Part shown: in pieces, positions 18,105 through 26,849 of the stretch
How positions within the stretch are numbered: position 1 is the stretch's first letter
How the letters are laid out: every line of letters begins with the position of its first letter
Assembly: GCF_900142205.1 (NCBI RefSeq)
Contig: NZ_FRAA01000001.1
Location: forward strand, 50,889-114,888
DNA: 64,000 bases
Direction of reading: 5' to 3'
DNA from: Reichenbachiella agariperforans
Lineage (GTDB): Bacteria > Bacteroidota > Bacteroidia > Cytophagales > Cyclobacteriaceae
Program-made: the position numbers and the translations under genes
The notes under the pieces: model-generated
Told to the model about the DNA's origin: nothing
Databases searched by the model: none
The model's input: only the letters and a program-made list of their open reading frames with translations

Positions 18105-21049
18105 CAGTGAATTAAATTCTTGGATTTTAGCAAATTGATCATGCCTCGGTAGACGATCGGATTAATCATATAAGTGGACTTTTCTTCGAATACTACTCCA
18201 TCTTCTAGCAGTGCCAACAGCATGAGCTGACAGTGCGTCTGTGGTATATTCAGTACTTCACTGATCTGTGCTACGTTCAAGCCGTCATGCAGAATCAAGA
18301 CATGGAGAATGTAAACCTTTTCCATAGACAATGCCTTTAGAAACCCTAAATTAGGGTTCTTAAAAGTCCCTATGGTAATCCTGTTATCTTCGATTTTTCT
18401 CGTAGACAACAACCAGAAAATCAGCGCCATACTTACGTTGCTTTTCGCAAATGAATTGAGCGAAGAAAAGAACTCCTGCTTCAACTTATCCTGCTGCTGA
18501 GCAGATGTCAACTTCATAAACTTCTTATCATTGGACCTCTCCTCTTCTACTTCGAATTGGATGTTGTAGCCACTGATTTTATTTCTCTTCCAGACGATAT
18601 TGATAATCTGATCATTGGTCAGCTCCTTTAACTCGATGATATAAGAAAAATATTGATTAATCTGTATCGTCTGACTCAGGTAGTTCCAAGTATAGATCGT
18701 ACTAGTCACCACCCAAAAGATGTGCTGCCCTGTTCGACTAATCAACTGATTGAGTCCGATCAAGGCCTGAAACCCATCCACCTTCCTCAAATACATTTTC
18801 TGAATATCCTCCAACACGATGACACGTTTAGGGCCTTGATGAAAATGACTAACCAGTTCGTCCATGTTCTGGATATTTTCCAACTGGAACAAGCGACACA
18901 TCATCGTGATGAAATCGTCGTGACTATACAGATTCCCTTCTAGTGCATGTCGTGAGACCGAGTGTGTAAAACCTACCTCTTTGACAGCATAGTTCATAAA
19001 GGAAGTCAAGCCGCCCCATTTCTCTCCCAAAACCACAGTTGCACCATACCTGCCTAGTTTCCAGTTTTTAAAAGCACTCTGGAGCGCTTCATACTCCATG
19101 GCACGTCCTTCGAAGAGTTCGAGATCTTCGAGTGGCTCTATCTGGTATAGTCGCTGATAGATCAATGGCAGTTTGTCCAATGCCTGCTGCGACTCGTATA
19201 AGAAATCCGAAACCTGCTTGGTCAACTCTGGCTTATTGGCAGTGAGGATAAAACGACCACTCCATTTGCTCAATTCAGCTCTAAATACCGTATAATTCAC
19301 TTTGGATTTCTCCCATAGCTGCAAAGCCACCCCCTTGATTCTGTCCTGAAGCTCTTCGCGAACCTGTACCGCTTGGCGTGCTGCCTTGGCCTTGGTGATT
19401 CGCATTTTGAGCTCTCTGGTATTTTCATTGTGTGTCAGTGCGGTGAGACTATCACAAAACTGCTGAACAGCTGCCTCCAAACCATCGCTCGTTTCTGATA
19501 GTGATAGTTGTAGTTTCTCCCTGATCTCTGATAGACGTGAAGATGCCCGCTGAAAACCTTCCTCGGCAATAAGAATCACTTCCTGATCTGACTTTTCATC
19601 ATCCAAAGATGCAATCGCCGACGATAGACTAAACGTAATGATGTGATCAAGATCTTTGGTCTCATCTGCAGCTGATTCCAAGACACTGAACATCTGTGTC
19701 TTGAATCGTGCCAGTTCGTTTTGAAACACCACGAGTGTCTCAAAAGTGATCAGTTCGTCAATGGATATCTGATGAAAATCATCATGCTTGAGCGGTCTAT
19801 CATAGTCACCAGACTTCAGGATGATATGCTCTTCGGACAGCTCAGACACGAGCTGAGACACAGTGACTTCCAGTTTATTGATATGGCCTACTATGTTTTG
19901 ACTGGAAAGCTTCTCACTGAGCTGCGGTACCAAACTCTGATCCAGCTGCTTCACAGTCTGATAATGCAGGCGCTTCAGTTCCTTGAGGATAGATTCCTGT
20001 GGCTGACCTAATCCATCCAGTGCATCTGTAATGAATTGCTGTATCTTACCTATATCAGGATCGATATATTTGGTCAATTTCTGACGCTGTGCCTCCTGGT
20101 ACTGTGATAGTTCTGCGAGAGTTTTCTGTTGTAGGATGTAAATATCAAGATCGGACCTCCAATCCTCGAACACTGCATAGATCGTATTCTTCCACTCGTA
20201 CTGATGTCTAGACCAACTTTCGTGAGCATCCATCAACCACCCTGCTACTTTGGTGTCCGACAGTTTCCATTTGGCATACTCCCACGTGCCTGCACGCTCG
20301 TACTCCTGCTCGAAGGCCTTTCGTCGTGCTGCAAATATCTCTGCTATAATAGCTGGGGTCGATTCACTCCATTTCTTCTTGAATGCCAACACATGATCTG
20401 TCATATGTACGGAGCTAACTGCTGCATGTGTAGCATCCAAGGCCATGGTTTCTTGCCAAGCTTTGACGGTAAGGTATTCCTTGACCATTCCGCCAAAGAA
20501 ATGATCAGTCAGCCCTTCTAGATCCTCTATCAGACGTGCCCCATAGTGTCTCTGCACCAAATTACGCATTGGTATAGTATGAGACCAATAGTGAAGCGCT
20601 CGTTTCTCCTTTCGAAACAAATTAACAAAGCGTCGAGGTAGCTGACCCAAAATCAACAAGCTGCGCTTACTCATCTTTAGTAATCTCAAAAAGATAGAAT
20701 CCCCGACCAACGGATAAAATCGATCTCTAGACTGCTCATCCACCTGCTGTAGAGGACAACTCTCCATTTCAATCTCCCAAGCTTCAAATAGCTTAGGATA
20801 GATTTCTGCCAATGGTTTTTTCTCAGGTAAGTCCCAAGACTGATTGATGAGTTGATGCAGCTTCTCATTGCGAGCAGCGATACGCTGATGATCATCAGTA
20901 GCTCCTTCAACCTCTTGGATTTCAGCAGCAGCAATAATAGCTAACATGTGGTCACACTCTTGACTCATCTGGTCTTCCACTAGCCCCAGATAATGCGCTT
21001 GGTATAGCGTCTCTACATGCTCATATATTTCTTCGTTCGTCAGGCTCAT
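18104..21049 (-). CDS. Large coiled-coil, AAA-like protein with degenerate P-loop and C-terminal winged helix
   Basis: The product is 981 residues with no signal peptide. Residues 1-600 are helical with long charged coiled-coil stretches. An ATPase-like core begins at about 640. The Walker A position reads VVLGEKWGGLTSF (about 670), which lacks the canonical GK[ST]. A Walker-B-like strand, RVIVLEDIQKMY, sits at about 745, followed by sensor-like WVVTSTIYTW. The last about 80 residues look like a winged-helix domain (VYILHVLILHDGLNVAQISEVL). I do not recognise a named family. The four-base-type TGATG overlap with the MscS gene suggests a shared job such as gating or anchoring the channel; this is inference. 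Whether it binds ATP at all is uncertain. Confidence 0.75.
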   Translation of the reverse strand: MSLTNEEIYEHVETLYQAHYLGLVEDQMSQECDHMLAIIAAAEIQEVEGATDDHQRIAARNEKLHQLINQSWDLPEKKPLAEIYPKLFEAWEIEMESCPLQQVDEQSRDRFYPLVGDSIFLRLLKMSKRSLLILGQLPRRFVNLFRKEKRALHYWSHTIPMRNLVQRHYGARLIEDLEGLTDHFFGGMVKEYLTVKAWQETMALDATHAAVSSVHMTDHVLAFKKKWSESTPAIIAEIFAARRKAFEQEYERAGTWEYAKWKLSDTKVAGWLMDAHESWSRHQYEWKNTIYAVFEDWRSDLDIYILQQKTLAELSQYQEAQRQKLTKYIDPDIGKIQQFITDALDGLGQPQESILKELKRLHYQTVKQLDQSLVPQLSEKLSSQNIVGHINKLEVTVSQLVSELSEEHIILKSGDYDRPLKHDDFHQISIDELITFETLVVFQNELARFKTQMFSVLESAADETKDLDHIITFSLSSAIASLDDEKSDQEVILIAEEGFQRASSRLSEIREKLQLSLSETSDGLEAAVQQFCDSLTALTHNENTRELKMRITKAKAARQAVQVREELQDRIKGVALQLWEKSKVNYTVFRAELSKWSGRFILTANKPELTKQVSDFLYESQQALDKLPLIYQRLYQIEPLEDLELFEGRAMEYEALQSAFKNWKLGRYGATVVLGEKWGGLTSFMNYAVKEVGFTHSVSRHALEGNLYSHDDFITMMCRLFQLENIQNMDELVSHFHQGPKRVIVLEDIQKMYLRKVDGFQALIGLNQLISRTGQHIFWVVTSTIYTWNYLSQTIQINQYFSYIIELKELTNDQIINIVWKRNKISGYNIQFEVEEERSNDKKFMKLTSAQQQDKLKQEFFSSLNSFAKSNVSMALIFWLLSTRKIEDNRITIGTFKNPNLGFLKALSMEKVYILHVLILHDGLNVAQISEVLNIPQTHCQLMLLALLEDGVVFEEKSTYMINPIVYRGMINLLKSKNLIH

Positions 21050-21067
21050 TATATTGGTTAAAAGTTA

Positions 21068-21085
21068 GCTCCTACTTTTAGGAGC
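21068..21085 (-). promoter_or_regulatory. Leader hairpin GCTCCTA-4-TAGGAGC
   Basis: A perfect 7-bp stem with a 4-nt loop lies 19-36 nt upstream of the start codon of the coiled-coil/MscS operon. It is close enough to the start to influence initiation, or it may be an operator. No further structure is evident in 21090-21300 apart from the divergent metal-operon promoter. Confidence 0.4.
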
Positions 21086-21302
21086 ACTCATCTTGTAAAG
21101 TAATCCAATCCCTTGCTTTCTCAAAAAACGAATCAAGGAATAAAATTACGATCAGACGCAAAGTGATAGCAATACGAAGGATTCTAAAATACGGATAGGT
21201 TTTGTATCATTCTTTTTTCGATTGGCTTTTTCTTAAAGCAGATTTTTAACCACAGTACAAAGTAGAAACTAGCCCTAACCGAAAATAATGAACTGAAAAT
21301 AT

Positions 21303-21320
21303 TTTTAGATGAATCTAAAA
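21303..21320 (+). promoter_or_regulatory. Perfect dyad TTTTAGAT-GA-ATCTAAAA, probable DtxR/MntR operator
   Basis: Two exact 8-bp half-sites are separated by 2 bp, a geometry typical of DtxR/MntR-family operators. The dyad ends 6 bp before the TACATTTG box and therefore covers the upstream promoter region. It sits directly ahead of the DtxR-family regulator of the metal-uptake operon, so autoregulation is likely. The family match is by shape and context; the binding protein is inferred. Confidence 0.7.
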
Positions 21321-21326
21321 TAATCT

Positions 21327-21334
21327 TACATTTG
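21327..21334 (+). promoter_or_regulatory. Bacteroidota -7 promoter box TACATTTG
   Basis: TACATTTG matches the TAnnTTTG -7 consensus exactly and lies 17 bp before the ATG at 21352. The -33 region falls within the dyad at 21303-21320, so a repressor bound there would block polymerase. Confidence 0.6.
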
Positions 21335-21351
21335 CCTGAACAACAGGATGA

Positions 21352-22008
21352 ATGCTTAGTTACGCAGAAGAAAATTATTTGAAAGCCGTCTACCACTTGT
21401 CTGACTCTGGTCAGCATGCGGTCACTACCAACGCCATAGCGGATGTCCTCAAGACGAAACCCGCTTCGGTCAGTGACATGATCAAAAAGCTGAGTGACAA
21501 AGGCTATGTCTCTTACAAAAAGTACAAAGGTGCCAATGTATCCATCAAAGGTGCAAAGGCGGCGTTATTGGTGATCAGAAAACACCGCCTCTGGGAAGTA
21601 TTCTTGGTAGACAAGTTGGATTTCAAATGGGATGAAGTCCATGAGATCGCTGAGCAACTAGAACATATCAAATCACCGGTACTTGTTACCAAACTGGATA
21701 AATTCCTAGGTTATCCACGTGTAGACCCTCATGGAGATCCAATTCCTGACGAAAACGGAGAAATCGTCATCGGCAAGAAAGTCCCGCTGACAGAGGTCAA
21801 AATGGGCAAACAAGTCATCGTTACAGGTGTAGAAAATTCAGAATCTGACTTTTTGGCTCATTTAGACAAAATCAATATTTCACTCGGATCTAAAATCACC
21901 ATCAAAGACATCAACACCTTTGATGGTTCTATGCAGATAGACATTATAGGCTATCCCACCATTTTCATCTCTAAACAAGTAGCAGACAACCTGCTCGTTA
22001 CCGAATAA
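21352..22008 (+). CDS. mntR: DtxR/MntR-family metal-dependent transcriptional regulator
   Basis: The product is 218 residues. It has an N-terminal winged helix (about 1-65, with TKPASVSDMIKKLSDKGYV as the recognition region) and a dimerisation/metal domain (about 66-140, with LWEVFL, HEIAEQLEHI and the YPRVDPHGDPIP signature). A C-terminal FeoA/SH3-like domain (about 148-218) completes it. With metal bound, such proteins repress metal uptake genes. It is the first gene of a five-gene uptake operon, one base ahead of the binding-protein gene, behind a perfect dyad that is probably its own operator. Metal specificity (Mn, Fe or Zn) cannot be fixed by reading. Confidence 0.93.
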   Translation: MLSYAEENYLKAVYHLSDSGQHAVTTNAIADVLKTKPASVSDMIKKLSDKGYVSYKKYKGANVSIKGAKAALLVIRKHRLWEVFLVDKLDFKWDEVHEIAEQLEHIKSPVLVTKLDKFLGYPRVDPHGDPIPDENGEIVIGKKVPLTEVKMGKQVIVTGVENSESDFLAHLDKINISLGSKITIKDINTFDGSMQIDIIGYPTIFISKQVADNLLVTE

Positions 22009-22009
22009 C

Positions 22010-22930
22010 ATGAACAAACACCTCTACCATATCACCCTCATTCTATCGCTATTCTGCATTCTATCCTGTACTCCAAAACAGAAAGAAAAGAAGGGAAAAG
22101 TACAAATAGTCACCACGACAGGTATGATCTACGATGCGGTAATTCACATCGGTGGAGATCAAGTCGAAGCACAAGCACTCATGGGACCCGGTGTAGACCC
22201 TCATCTTTATAAAGCGACACAGGGGGATCTCCAAAAACTCCAACAAGCGGATATTGTGTTTTATAATGGACTACACCTAGAAGGTAAAATGGGGGAAGTA
22301 TTCGAGAAGCTGGCACGCATCAAGAACGTGGCAGCCATCAGTGCAGATCTCTCCGATAGCCTTTTGCGCGAAAGCGAAACCTACCCAGGTACTTACGACC
22401 CTCACATTTGGTTTGATGTAGCGCTGTGGGCTGATGCTATACAAAGCATTCGTGACCAACTGATCCGCTATGACAGTGCTCATATCGACTATTATACTCA
22501 AAATGCAAACAACTATCTACAGCAGCTCGATTCCTTAGATACTGCCGTCAAATCCGAAATTGCGACCATTCCTCCTTCTCAACGTCTGCTAATCACAGCA
22601 CACGATGCATTTGGGTACTTCGGGGATGCCTATGATATAGAAGTCAAAGGACTACAAGGACTCTCTACTCTATCAGAACCAGGTCTTAAGGATATTTCAC
22701 AGTTGGTAAAACTGATCATAGATCGAAAAATTAAAGCAGTGTTCATCGAAACATCCGTCTCCAAAAAAGCGATCAATGCTGTTGTACAAGGTTGTAAAGA
22801 AAGTGGACATGACGTCAAAATTGGTGGTAGCCTATACTCGGATGCCATGGGCTCGTTTGGCGAATTTGAAGGCACCTACATAGGCATGGTACATACCAAC
22901 GTACAAACCATCGTAAACGCACTGAAATAA
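22010..22930 (+). CDS. Metal ABC transporter substrate-binding lipoprotein (TroA/ZnuA/MntC type)
   Basis: The product is 306 residues. A lipoprotein signal ends at Cys20 (LFCILSC). It has the cluster A-I (TroA) fold, with the four expected metal ligands His65 (GVDPHLYK), His132 (YDPHIW), His198 (TAHDAFGYF) and Asp278 (LYSDAMG). These match TroA positions 68, 133, 199 and 279 almost residue for residue. There is no long His-rich loop of the kind seen in zinc-specific ZnuA, which leans toward manganese or mixed specificity. It delivers metal to the permease pair encoded just downstream. Its TAA overlaps the next ATG by one base. Confidence 0.93.
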   Translation: MNKHLYHITLILSLFCILSCTPKQKEKKGKVQIVTTTGMIYDAVIHIGGDQVEAQALMGPGVDPHLYKATQGDLQKLQQADIVFYNGLHLEGKMGEVFEKLARIKNVAAISADLSDSLLRESETYPGTYDPHIWFDVALWADAIQSIRDQLIRYDSAHIDYYTQNANNYLQQLDSLDTAVKSEIATIPPSQRLLITAHDAFGYFGDAYDIEVKGLQGLSTLSEPGLKDISQLVKLIIDRKIKAVFIETSVSKKAINAVVQGCKESGHDVKIGGSLYSDAMGSFGEFEGTYIGMVHTNVQTIVNALK

Positions 22931-23721
22931 TGATAGTAAACGTAGAAAACCCTATACTGGAAGTGCATGATCTCACGGTCACCTACAGCCGAAAGCCTGT
23001 ACTTTGGGGCGTAGACATGACGCTACCCAAAGGCTCACTCGTCGGTGTGATAGGACCCAATGGTGCCGGAAAATCAACACTTATAAAAGCCATAATGGGT
23101 TTGATTCCGCTCAGTAGTGGTTGGGTAGAACTATTCGGTAGTCCACTAGATGATGTTCGAAAGAAAGTCAGCTACGTCCCACAGAAAGAATCTGTGGATT
23201 GGGACTTCCCTGCGTCAGTACGAGATGTGGTGGTGATGGGACGCTATGCCAAAGTGGGACTATTCAAACGTCCTCGCAAAGCAGACTATGAAGCGGCAGA
23301 CTATGCCATCGCTCAGGTCAAGATGACCGAGTTCGCCAACCGACAAATCAGCCAGTTATCTGGTGGTCAACAGCAGCGCGTATTCTTGGCACGTGCCTTA
23401 GCTCAAAATGCCGATCTATACTTTATGGATGAGCCTTTCGCAGGCGTGGATGCTGCCACAGAAAAAGCCATCATCGGCATCCTCAAACAAATGTCTGCAC
23501 AAGGCAAAACAGTAATAGTCGTACACCACGACCTCCAGACCGTTACCAAATACTTTGACTGGGTTGTACAATTAAACACTCGACTGGTGGCCTCTGGCCC
23601 TGTTGAAGAAGTATTCACTCAAGAGCTGCTACAAGAAACCTACGGAGGTAAACTCACGATCCTATCCGATGTAGGCAACCTCCTAAGAAAGCAAGGATTC
23701 CCAACCCGAGACGTCACCTAA
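22930..23721 (+). CDS. Metal ABC transporter ATP-binding protein (ZnuC/MntB type)
   Basis: The product is 263 residues. It carries a full set of ABC ATPase motifs: Walker A GPNGAGKST (about 38-46), Q-loop VPQKESVDW, signature LSGGQQQR, Walker B LYFMDEPF and switch VVHHD. The SVDWDFPASVRDVVVMGRY segment after the Q-loop is typical of the manganese/zinc uptake branch. It powers metal import with the two permeases. It is joined to both neighbours by TAATG one-base overlaps. Confidence 0.95.
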   Translation: MIVNVENPILEVHDLTVTYSRKPVLWGVDMTLPKGSLVGVIGPNGAGKSTLIKAIMGLIPLSSGWVELFGSPLDDVRKKVSYVPQKESVDWDFPASVRDVVVMGRYAKVGLFKRPRKADYEAADYAIAQVKMTEFANRQISQLSGGQQQRVFLARALAQNADLYFMDEPFAGVDAATEKAIIGILKQMSAQGKTVIVVHHDLQTVTKYFDWVVQLNTRLVASGPVEEVFTQELLQETYGGKLTILSDVGNLLRKQGFPTRDVT

Positions 23722-25028
23722 TGGAAGATCTGATCTACTTCTTTTCGTTTCAGGATCCTAACATTCGTTATGTCGCGGCAGGTTCTGTATTGTTAGCTAT
23801 CAGTTCGGCACTGGTCGGTTGCTTTACCTTTCTCAAGAAAAAAGCACTCGTAGGAGACGCCGTGGCGCACTCTGTGTTACCTGGCATTTGTTTAGCATTT
23901 TTACTCTCTGGCAATAAGAATCCCGTCGTACTCATCATCGGAGCATTCATCACAGGATGGCTAGCACTCGTACTCATTGATTTCATCACGCGATCCAGCA
24001 AAATCAAAGAAGATACTTCCATCGGTCTCATTCTATCTGTATTCTTCGGCATAGGCATCCTCTTACTCACGATGATACAGCACTCAGGCAATGCCGCTCA
24101 GACAGGCTTGGACTCTTTCCTATTCGGAAAAGCTGCTGCCTTGGTAGGTACTGATTTGGTGGTATTTAGTAGTATCAGTCTAGTATTGGTAGTAGTTGTG
24201 CTCCTCTTCTACAAAGAATTTGCACTGATTTCCTTCGACGAGGATTTTGCCAAGTCCATTGGTTTTCCCGTTAGGAGGCTAGAACTCGTACTCACTACAC
24301 TGACGGTACTAGCAGTGGTCACTGGTATCCAAGCTGTCGGCGTGGTACTGATGGCTGCCATGCTCATCACGCCAGCCGCTGCGGCAAGATTCTGGACGGA
24401 CAAACTGAGCGTAATGCTTGTCATTGCAGCTGTTTTCGGAGCTGTATCTGGGATCAGCGGTGCCTTCATCTCTTACACTGCGCCTGCTATGCCTACTGGT
24501 CCATGGATAGTTCTGATCGTCTCAATGCTGGCTCTGGTTTCATTTTTTATCGCGCCCAATAAGGGCATTTTCTACAAACTACTGAGGCAATACCGTATCA
24601 AGCGTAGAATCCTCAACGAAAACATTCTTAAACTATTCTACCAACTCTCTGAGATAGATGCTGATCATCAGCGTGCTAGAACCCTCACTGAACTTCAAAA
24701 CAAAAGACCAATCCGTATGAAATCCCTAAAGAAAGGACTCAGACGTTTACATATCCAAGGGTATTTATCCAATAGGGATGACAAATGGAGTTTGACCGAA
24801 CAGGGTAAAATCAAAGGCCGTCGTGTCGTCAAACTACACCGACTATGGGAAGTCTACCTGACAAAATATCTGCGTATCGCGCCAGATCATGTACATGAAG
24901 ATGCGGATAATATTGAGCATATTCTGACGCCTGAGTTAGAACGAAGATTAGAATCCCTACTAGAATACCCAGAAAACGACCCTCACAGTTCTGCTATACC
25001 CTACGACCCTAACCTGATGAATAAATAA
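23721..25028 (+). CDS. Metal ABC permease fused to a C-terminal DtxR-like domain (YtgCR-like architecture)
   Basis: The product is 435 residues. Residues 1-285 are an eight- to nine-helix ABC-3 permease with KKKALVGDAVAHSVLPG near the start and the G.....A..I.PAA.A motif. Residues about 290-435 resemble a DtxR/MntR regulator. A degenerate winged helix (NENILKLFYQLSEID...LRRLHIQGYLSNRDD) is followed by a dimerisation domain with HRLWEVYL, HEDADNIEHILTPELERRL and YPENDPHSSAIPYDP. These closely parallel the stand-alone regulator encoded in the same operon (HRLWEVFL, HEIAEQLEHI, YPRVDPHGDPIP). Permease-DtxR fusions are known from Chlamydia, where YtgCR is cut to release the repressor. Whether this one is cleaved or acts as a metal-sensing gate is not known. 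Confidence 0.93.
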   Translation: MEDLIYFFSFQDPNIRYVAAGSVLLAISSALVGCFTFLKKKALVGDAVAHSVLPGICLAFLLSGNKNPVVLIIGAFITGWLALVLIDFITRSSKIKEDTSIGLILSVFFGIGILLLTMIQHSGNAAQTGLDSFLFGKAAALVGTDLVVFSSISLVLVVVVLLFYKEFALISFDEDFAKSIGFPVRRLELVLTTLTVLAVVTGIQAVGVVLMAAMLITPAAAARFWTDKLSVMLVIAAVFGAVSGISGAFISYTAPAMPTGPWIVLIVSMLALVSFFIAPNKGIFYKLLRQYRIKRRILNENILKLFYQLSEIDADHQRARTLTELQNKRPIRMKSLKKGLRRLHIQGYLSNRDDKWSLTEQGKIKGRRVVKLHRLWEVYLTKYLRIAPDHVHEDADNIEHILTPELERRLESLLEYPENDPHSSAIPYDPNLMNK

Positions 25029-25912
25029 TGGATGCGATATACATCATAACAACCGGATCATTGGTAGCCATCGCATGCGGTTTGCTTGGCTGCTTTCTCA
25101 TTCTTAGGAAAATGGCCATGGTAGGTGATGCCATCTCTCATGCCGTACTGCCTGGAATCGTTCTGGCCTTCCTGATCAGCGGCAGCAGGGATTCTTTCAC
25201 CATGCTATTGGGTGCAGGGGCTATTGGTGTACTCACAACTTTCCTCATCGAGTTTTTCCATAAAAAAGGAGGTTTGCAGTCAGATGCTTCCATTGGCGTG
25301 ACCTTTACTTGGCTGTTTGCGCTCGGAGTTATTCTGATCTCTGTCTATGCTGGAGAAGTAGATTTGGATCAAGACTGTGTGCTCTATGGCGAAATCGCTT
25401 ATGTACCTCTTGACCTATGGATAGGATCAAACGGTATAATTTATGGACCAAGATCATTGTATATCTCTGGAGTAGTCCTTGTCGTTATTATTTTATTCAT
25501 CACACTAGGATACAAAGAGTTACATCTCACCACCTTTGACCCTGCCTTTGCATCAGCAATTGGTATCTCAACTAGCCTATGGCACTACCTGCTGATGAGT
25601 GCAGTGTCACTTACTACAGTCTCTTCATTCGAATCTGTCGGAGCTATTCTGGTCGTAGCGTTATTAATTGCACCACCTGCTACTGCCTATCTACTCACTG
25701 CCAATTTCAAGAAAATGTTATGGATCACTGTAGCACTGAGCATATTGACATCAGCAACAGGCTACTATCTCGCTGTATACTTAGACGGCTCTATAGCAGG
25801 TGCCATGTCTACGATGGCAGGGTTATTTTTTGCGCTAGCATTTATCTTCTCTCCTGTGGATGGACTGATCGCAAAAAGACGTAGACAGCTGTATGAGACA
25901 TCAAAGAATTGA
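25028..25912 (+). CDS. Metal ABC transporter permease (second subunit)
   Basis: The product is 294 residues, an ABC-3 family membrane protein with about eight helices. The N-terminal LRKMAMVGDAISHAVLPGIV motif and the C-terminal ESVGAILVVALLIAPPATAYL segment are characteristic. It presumably pairs with the fused permease upstream to form a heterodimeric channel. Its ATG overlaps the preceding TAA by one base. No regulatory domain is attached. A weak inverted repeat (AGATCAA...TTGATCT) lies just downstream. Confidence 0.93.
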   Translation: MDAIYIITTGSLVAIACGLLGCFLILRKMAMVGDAISHAVLPGIVLAFLISGSRDSFTMLLGAGAIGVLTTFLIEFFHKKGGLQSDASIGVTFTWLFALGVILISVYAGEVDLDQDCVLYGEIAYVPLDLWIGSNGIIYGPRSLYISGVVLVVIILFITLGYKELHLTTFDPAFASAIGISTSLWHYLLMSAVSLTTVSSFESVGAILVVALLIAPPATAYLLTANFKKMLWITVALSILTSATGYYLAVYLDGSIAGAMSTMAGLFFALAFIFSPVDGLIAKRRRQLYETSKN

Positions 25913-26019
25913 GGCTGCTATTAGATCAATATTTCTTTCCTCGTTGCTGGCAAATTGACTTTCTTTGATCTGAAGTTGTTATTCTAGTATTCTAAAAACT
26001 AAAACCATTTCAATCCCAC

Positions 26020-26844
26020 ATGCCAATCACCCGTCTCATCTTACTATTTGTGTTCCTATTGTTTGGTAAAGCGTGCTTGGCTCTCTCCCCTTCTCGCACA
26101 TACAAAACTTTGCCGCAGGATCATAGGATGAAATACGAATCCATCAAAATCCCTACTCCTGATGGAGCTATATTACAAGCATGGTACTTCCCTTCTAGTA
26201 GAGGCAATCAACTGATGGTAATAAGCCATGATGGGGTAGAAAATATGGCTGCTTATTTAGAGCGTGTGAGGATTTTTGTCAATTATGGGTTCAATGTCGT
26301 TACCTATGACTATCGTGGATTTGGTGGTAGTAGTGACTTCCAAATCGACCCACTCAATTATATCTACAAAGAATTTTTTACAGACTTTGATGCAGTCATC
26401 GCTTATGTTAGTGAGCGCTTTGATCATGAAATCATCGTCTACGGCTGGGGAATCGGCGCGGGTATTGGGCTCAACCATGGATACAACAGACACCAGATCA
26501 CAGGGATTATAGCAGACAACCCTTATGTGGATTTTGCTGCGCTCGGGTCAAGGTTCAAAGCCATACACTCGCCTATGAAAATCCCGAGCAGTGTGATGAT
26601 ACCAGAGTTCAATACAATAACAGTAGTCTCACAACCAGCCGGCAAAGACCTGAGAGGAATTTTGTATTTCCATGGTAATGAAAATTATGTATTCAAGGAA
26701 GAGGATATGCAACGGCTCTATGATCAAACTGATTTTGAATTCAAACAACTGCATGTATTCGAAAAGTCAGGACACATGGATAATTTCACGGTCAATGAAT
26801 CTACCTACGCACGGATAATTTATGGATTTGTCATGAATTTCTGA
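26020..26844 (+). CDS. Alpha/beta-hydrolase-fold exported protein lacking the catalytic serine
   Basis: The product is 274 residues with the signal peptide MPITRLILLFVFLLFGKACLA. The fold is that of BEM46/acyl-peptidase-like serine hydrolases: PTPDGAILQAWYF, oxyanion region ISHDG, NVVTYDYRGFGGSS, nucleophile elbow, and SGHMDNF near the end. The elbow reads GWGIG, so residue 144 is Gly (GGA) where Ser is expected. The acid position reads HGNENYVF instead of the usual HG..D. The fold is kept but two of three catalytic residues are replaced. It is therefore probably a binding or scaffold pseudo-enzyme, unless another residue acts as nucleophile. It stops 5 bp from the convergent rhomboid gene. 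Confidence 0.8.
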   Translation: MPITRLILLFVFLLFGKACLALSPSRTYKTLPQDHRMKYESIKIPTPDGAILQAWYFPSSRGNQLMVISHDGVENMAAYLERVRIFVNYGFNVVTYDYRGFGGSSDFQIDPLNYIYKEFFTDFDAVIAYVSERFDHEIIVYGWGIGAGIGLNHGYNRHQITGIIADNPYVDFAALGSRFKAIHSPMKIPSSVMIPEFNTITVVSQPAGKDLRGILYFHGNENYVFKEEDMQRLYDQTDFEFKQLHVFEKSGHMDNFTVNESTYARIIYGFVMNF

Positions 26845-26849
26845 CTTGA

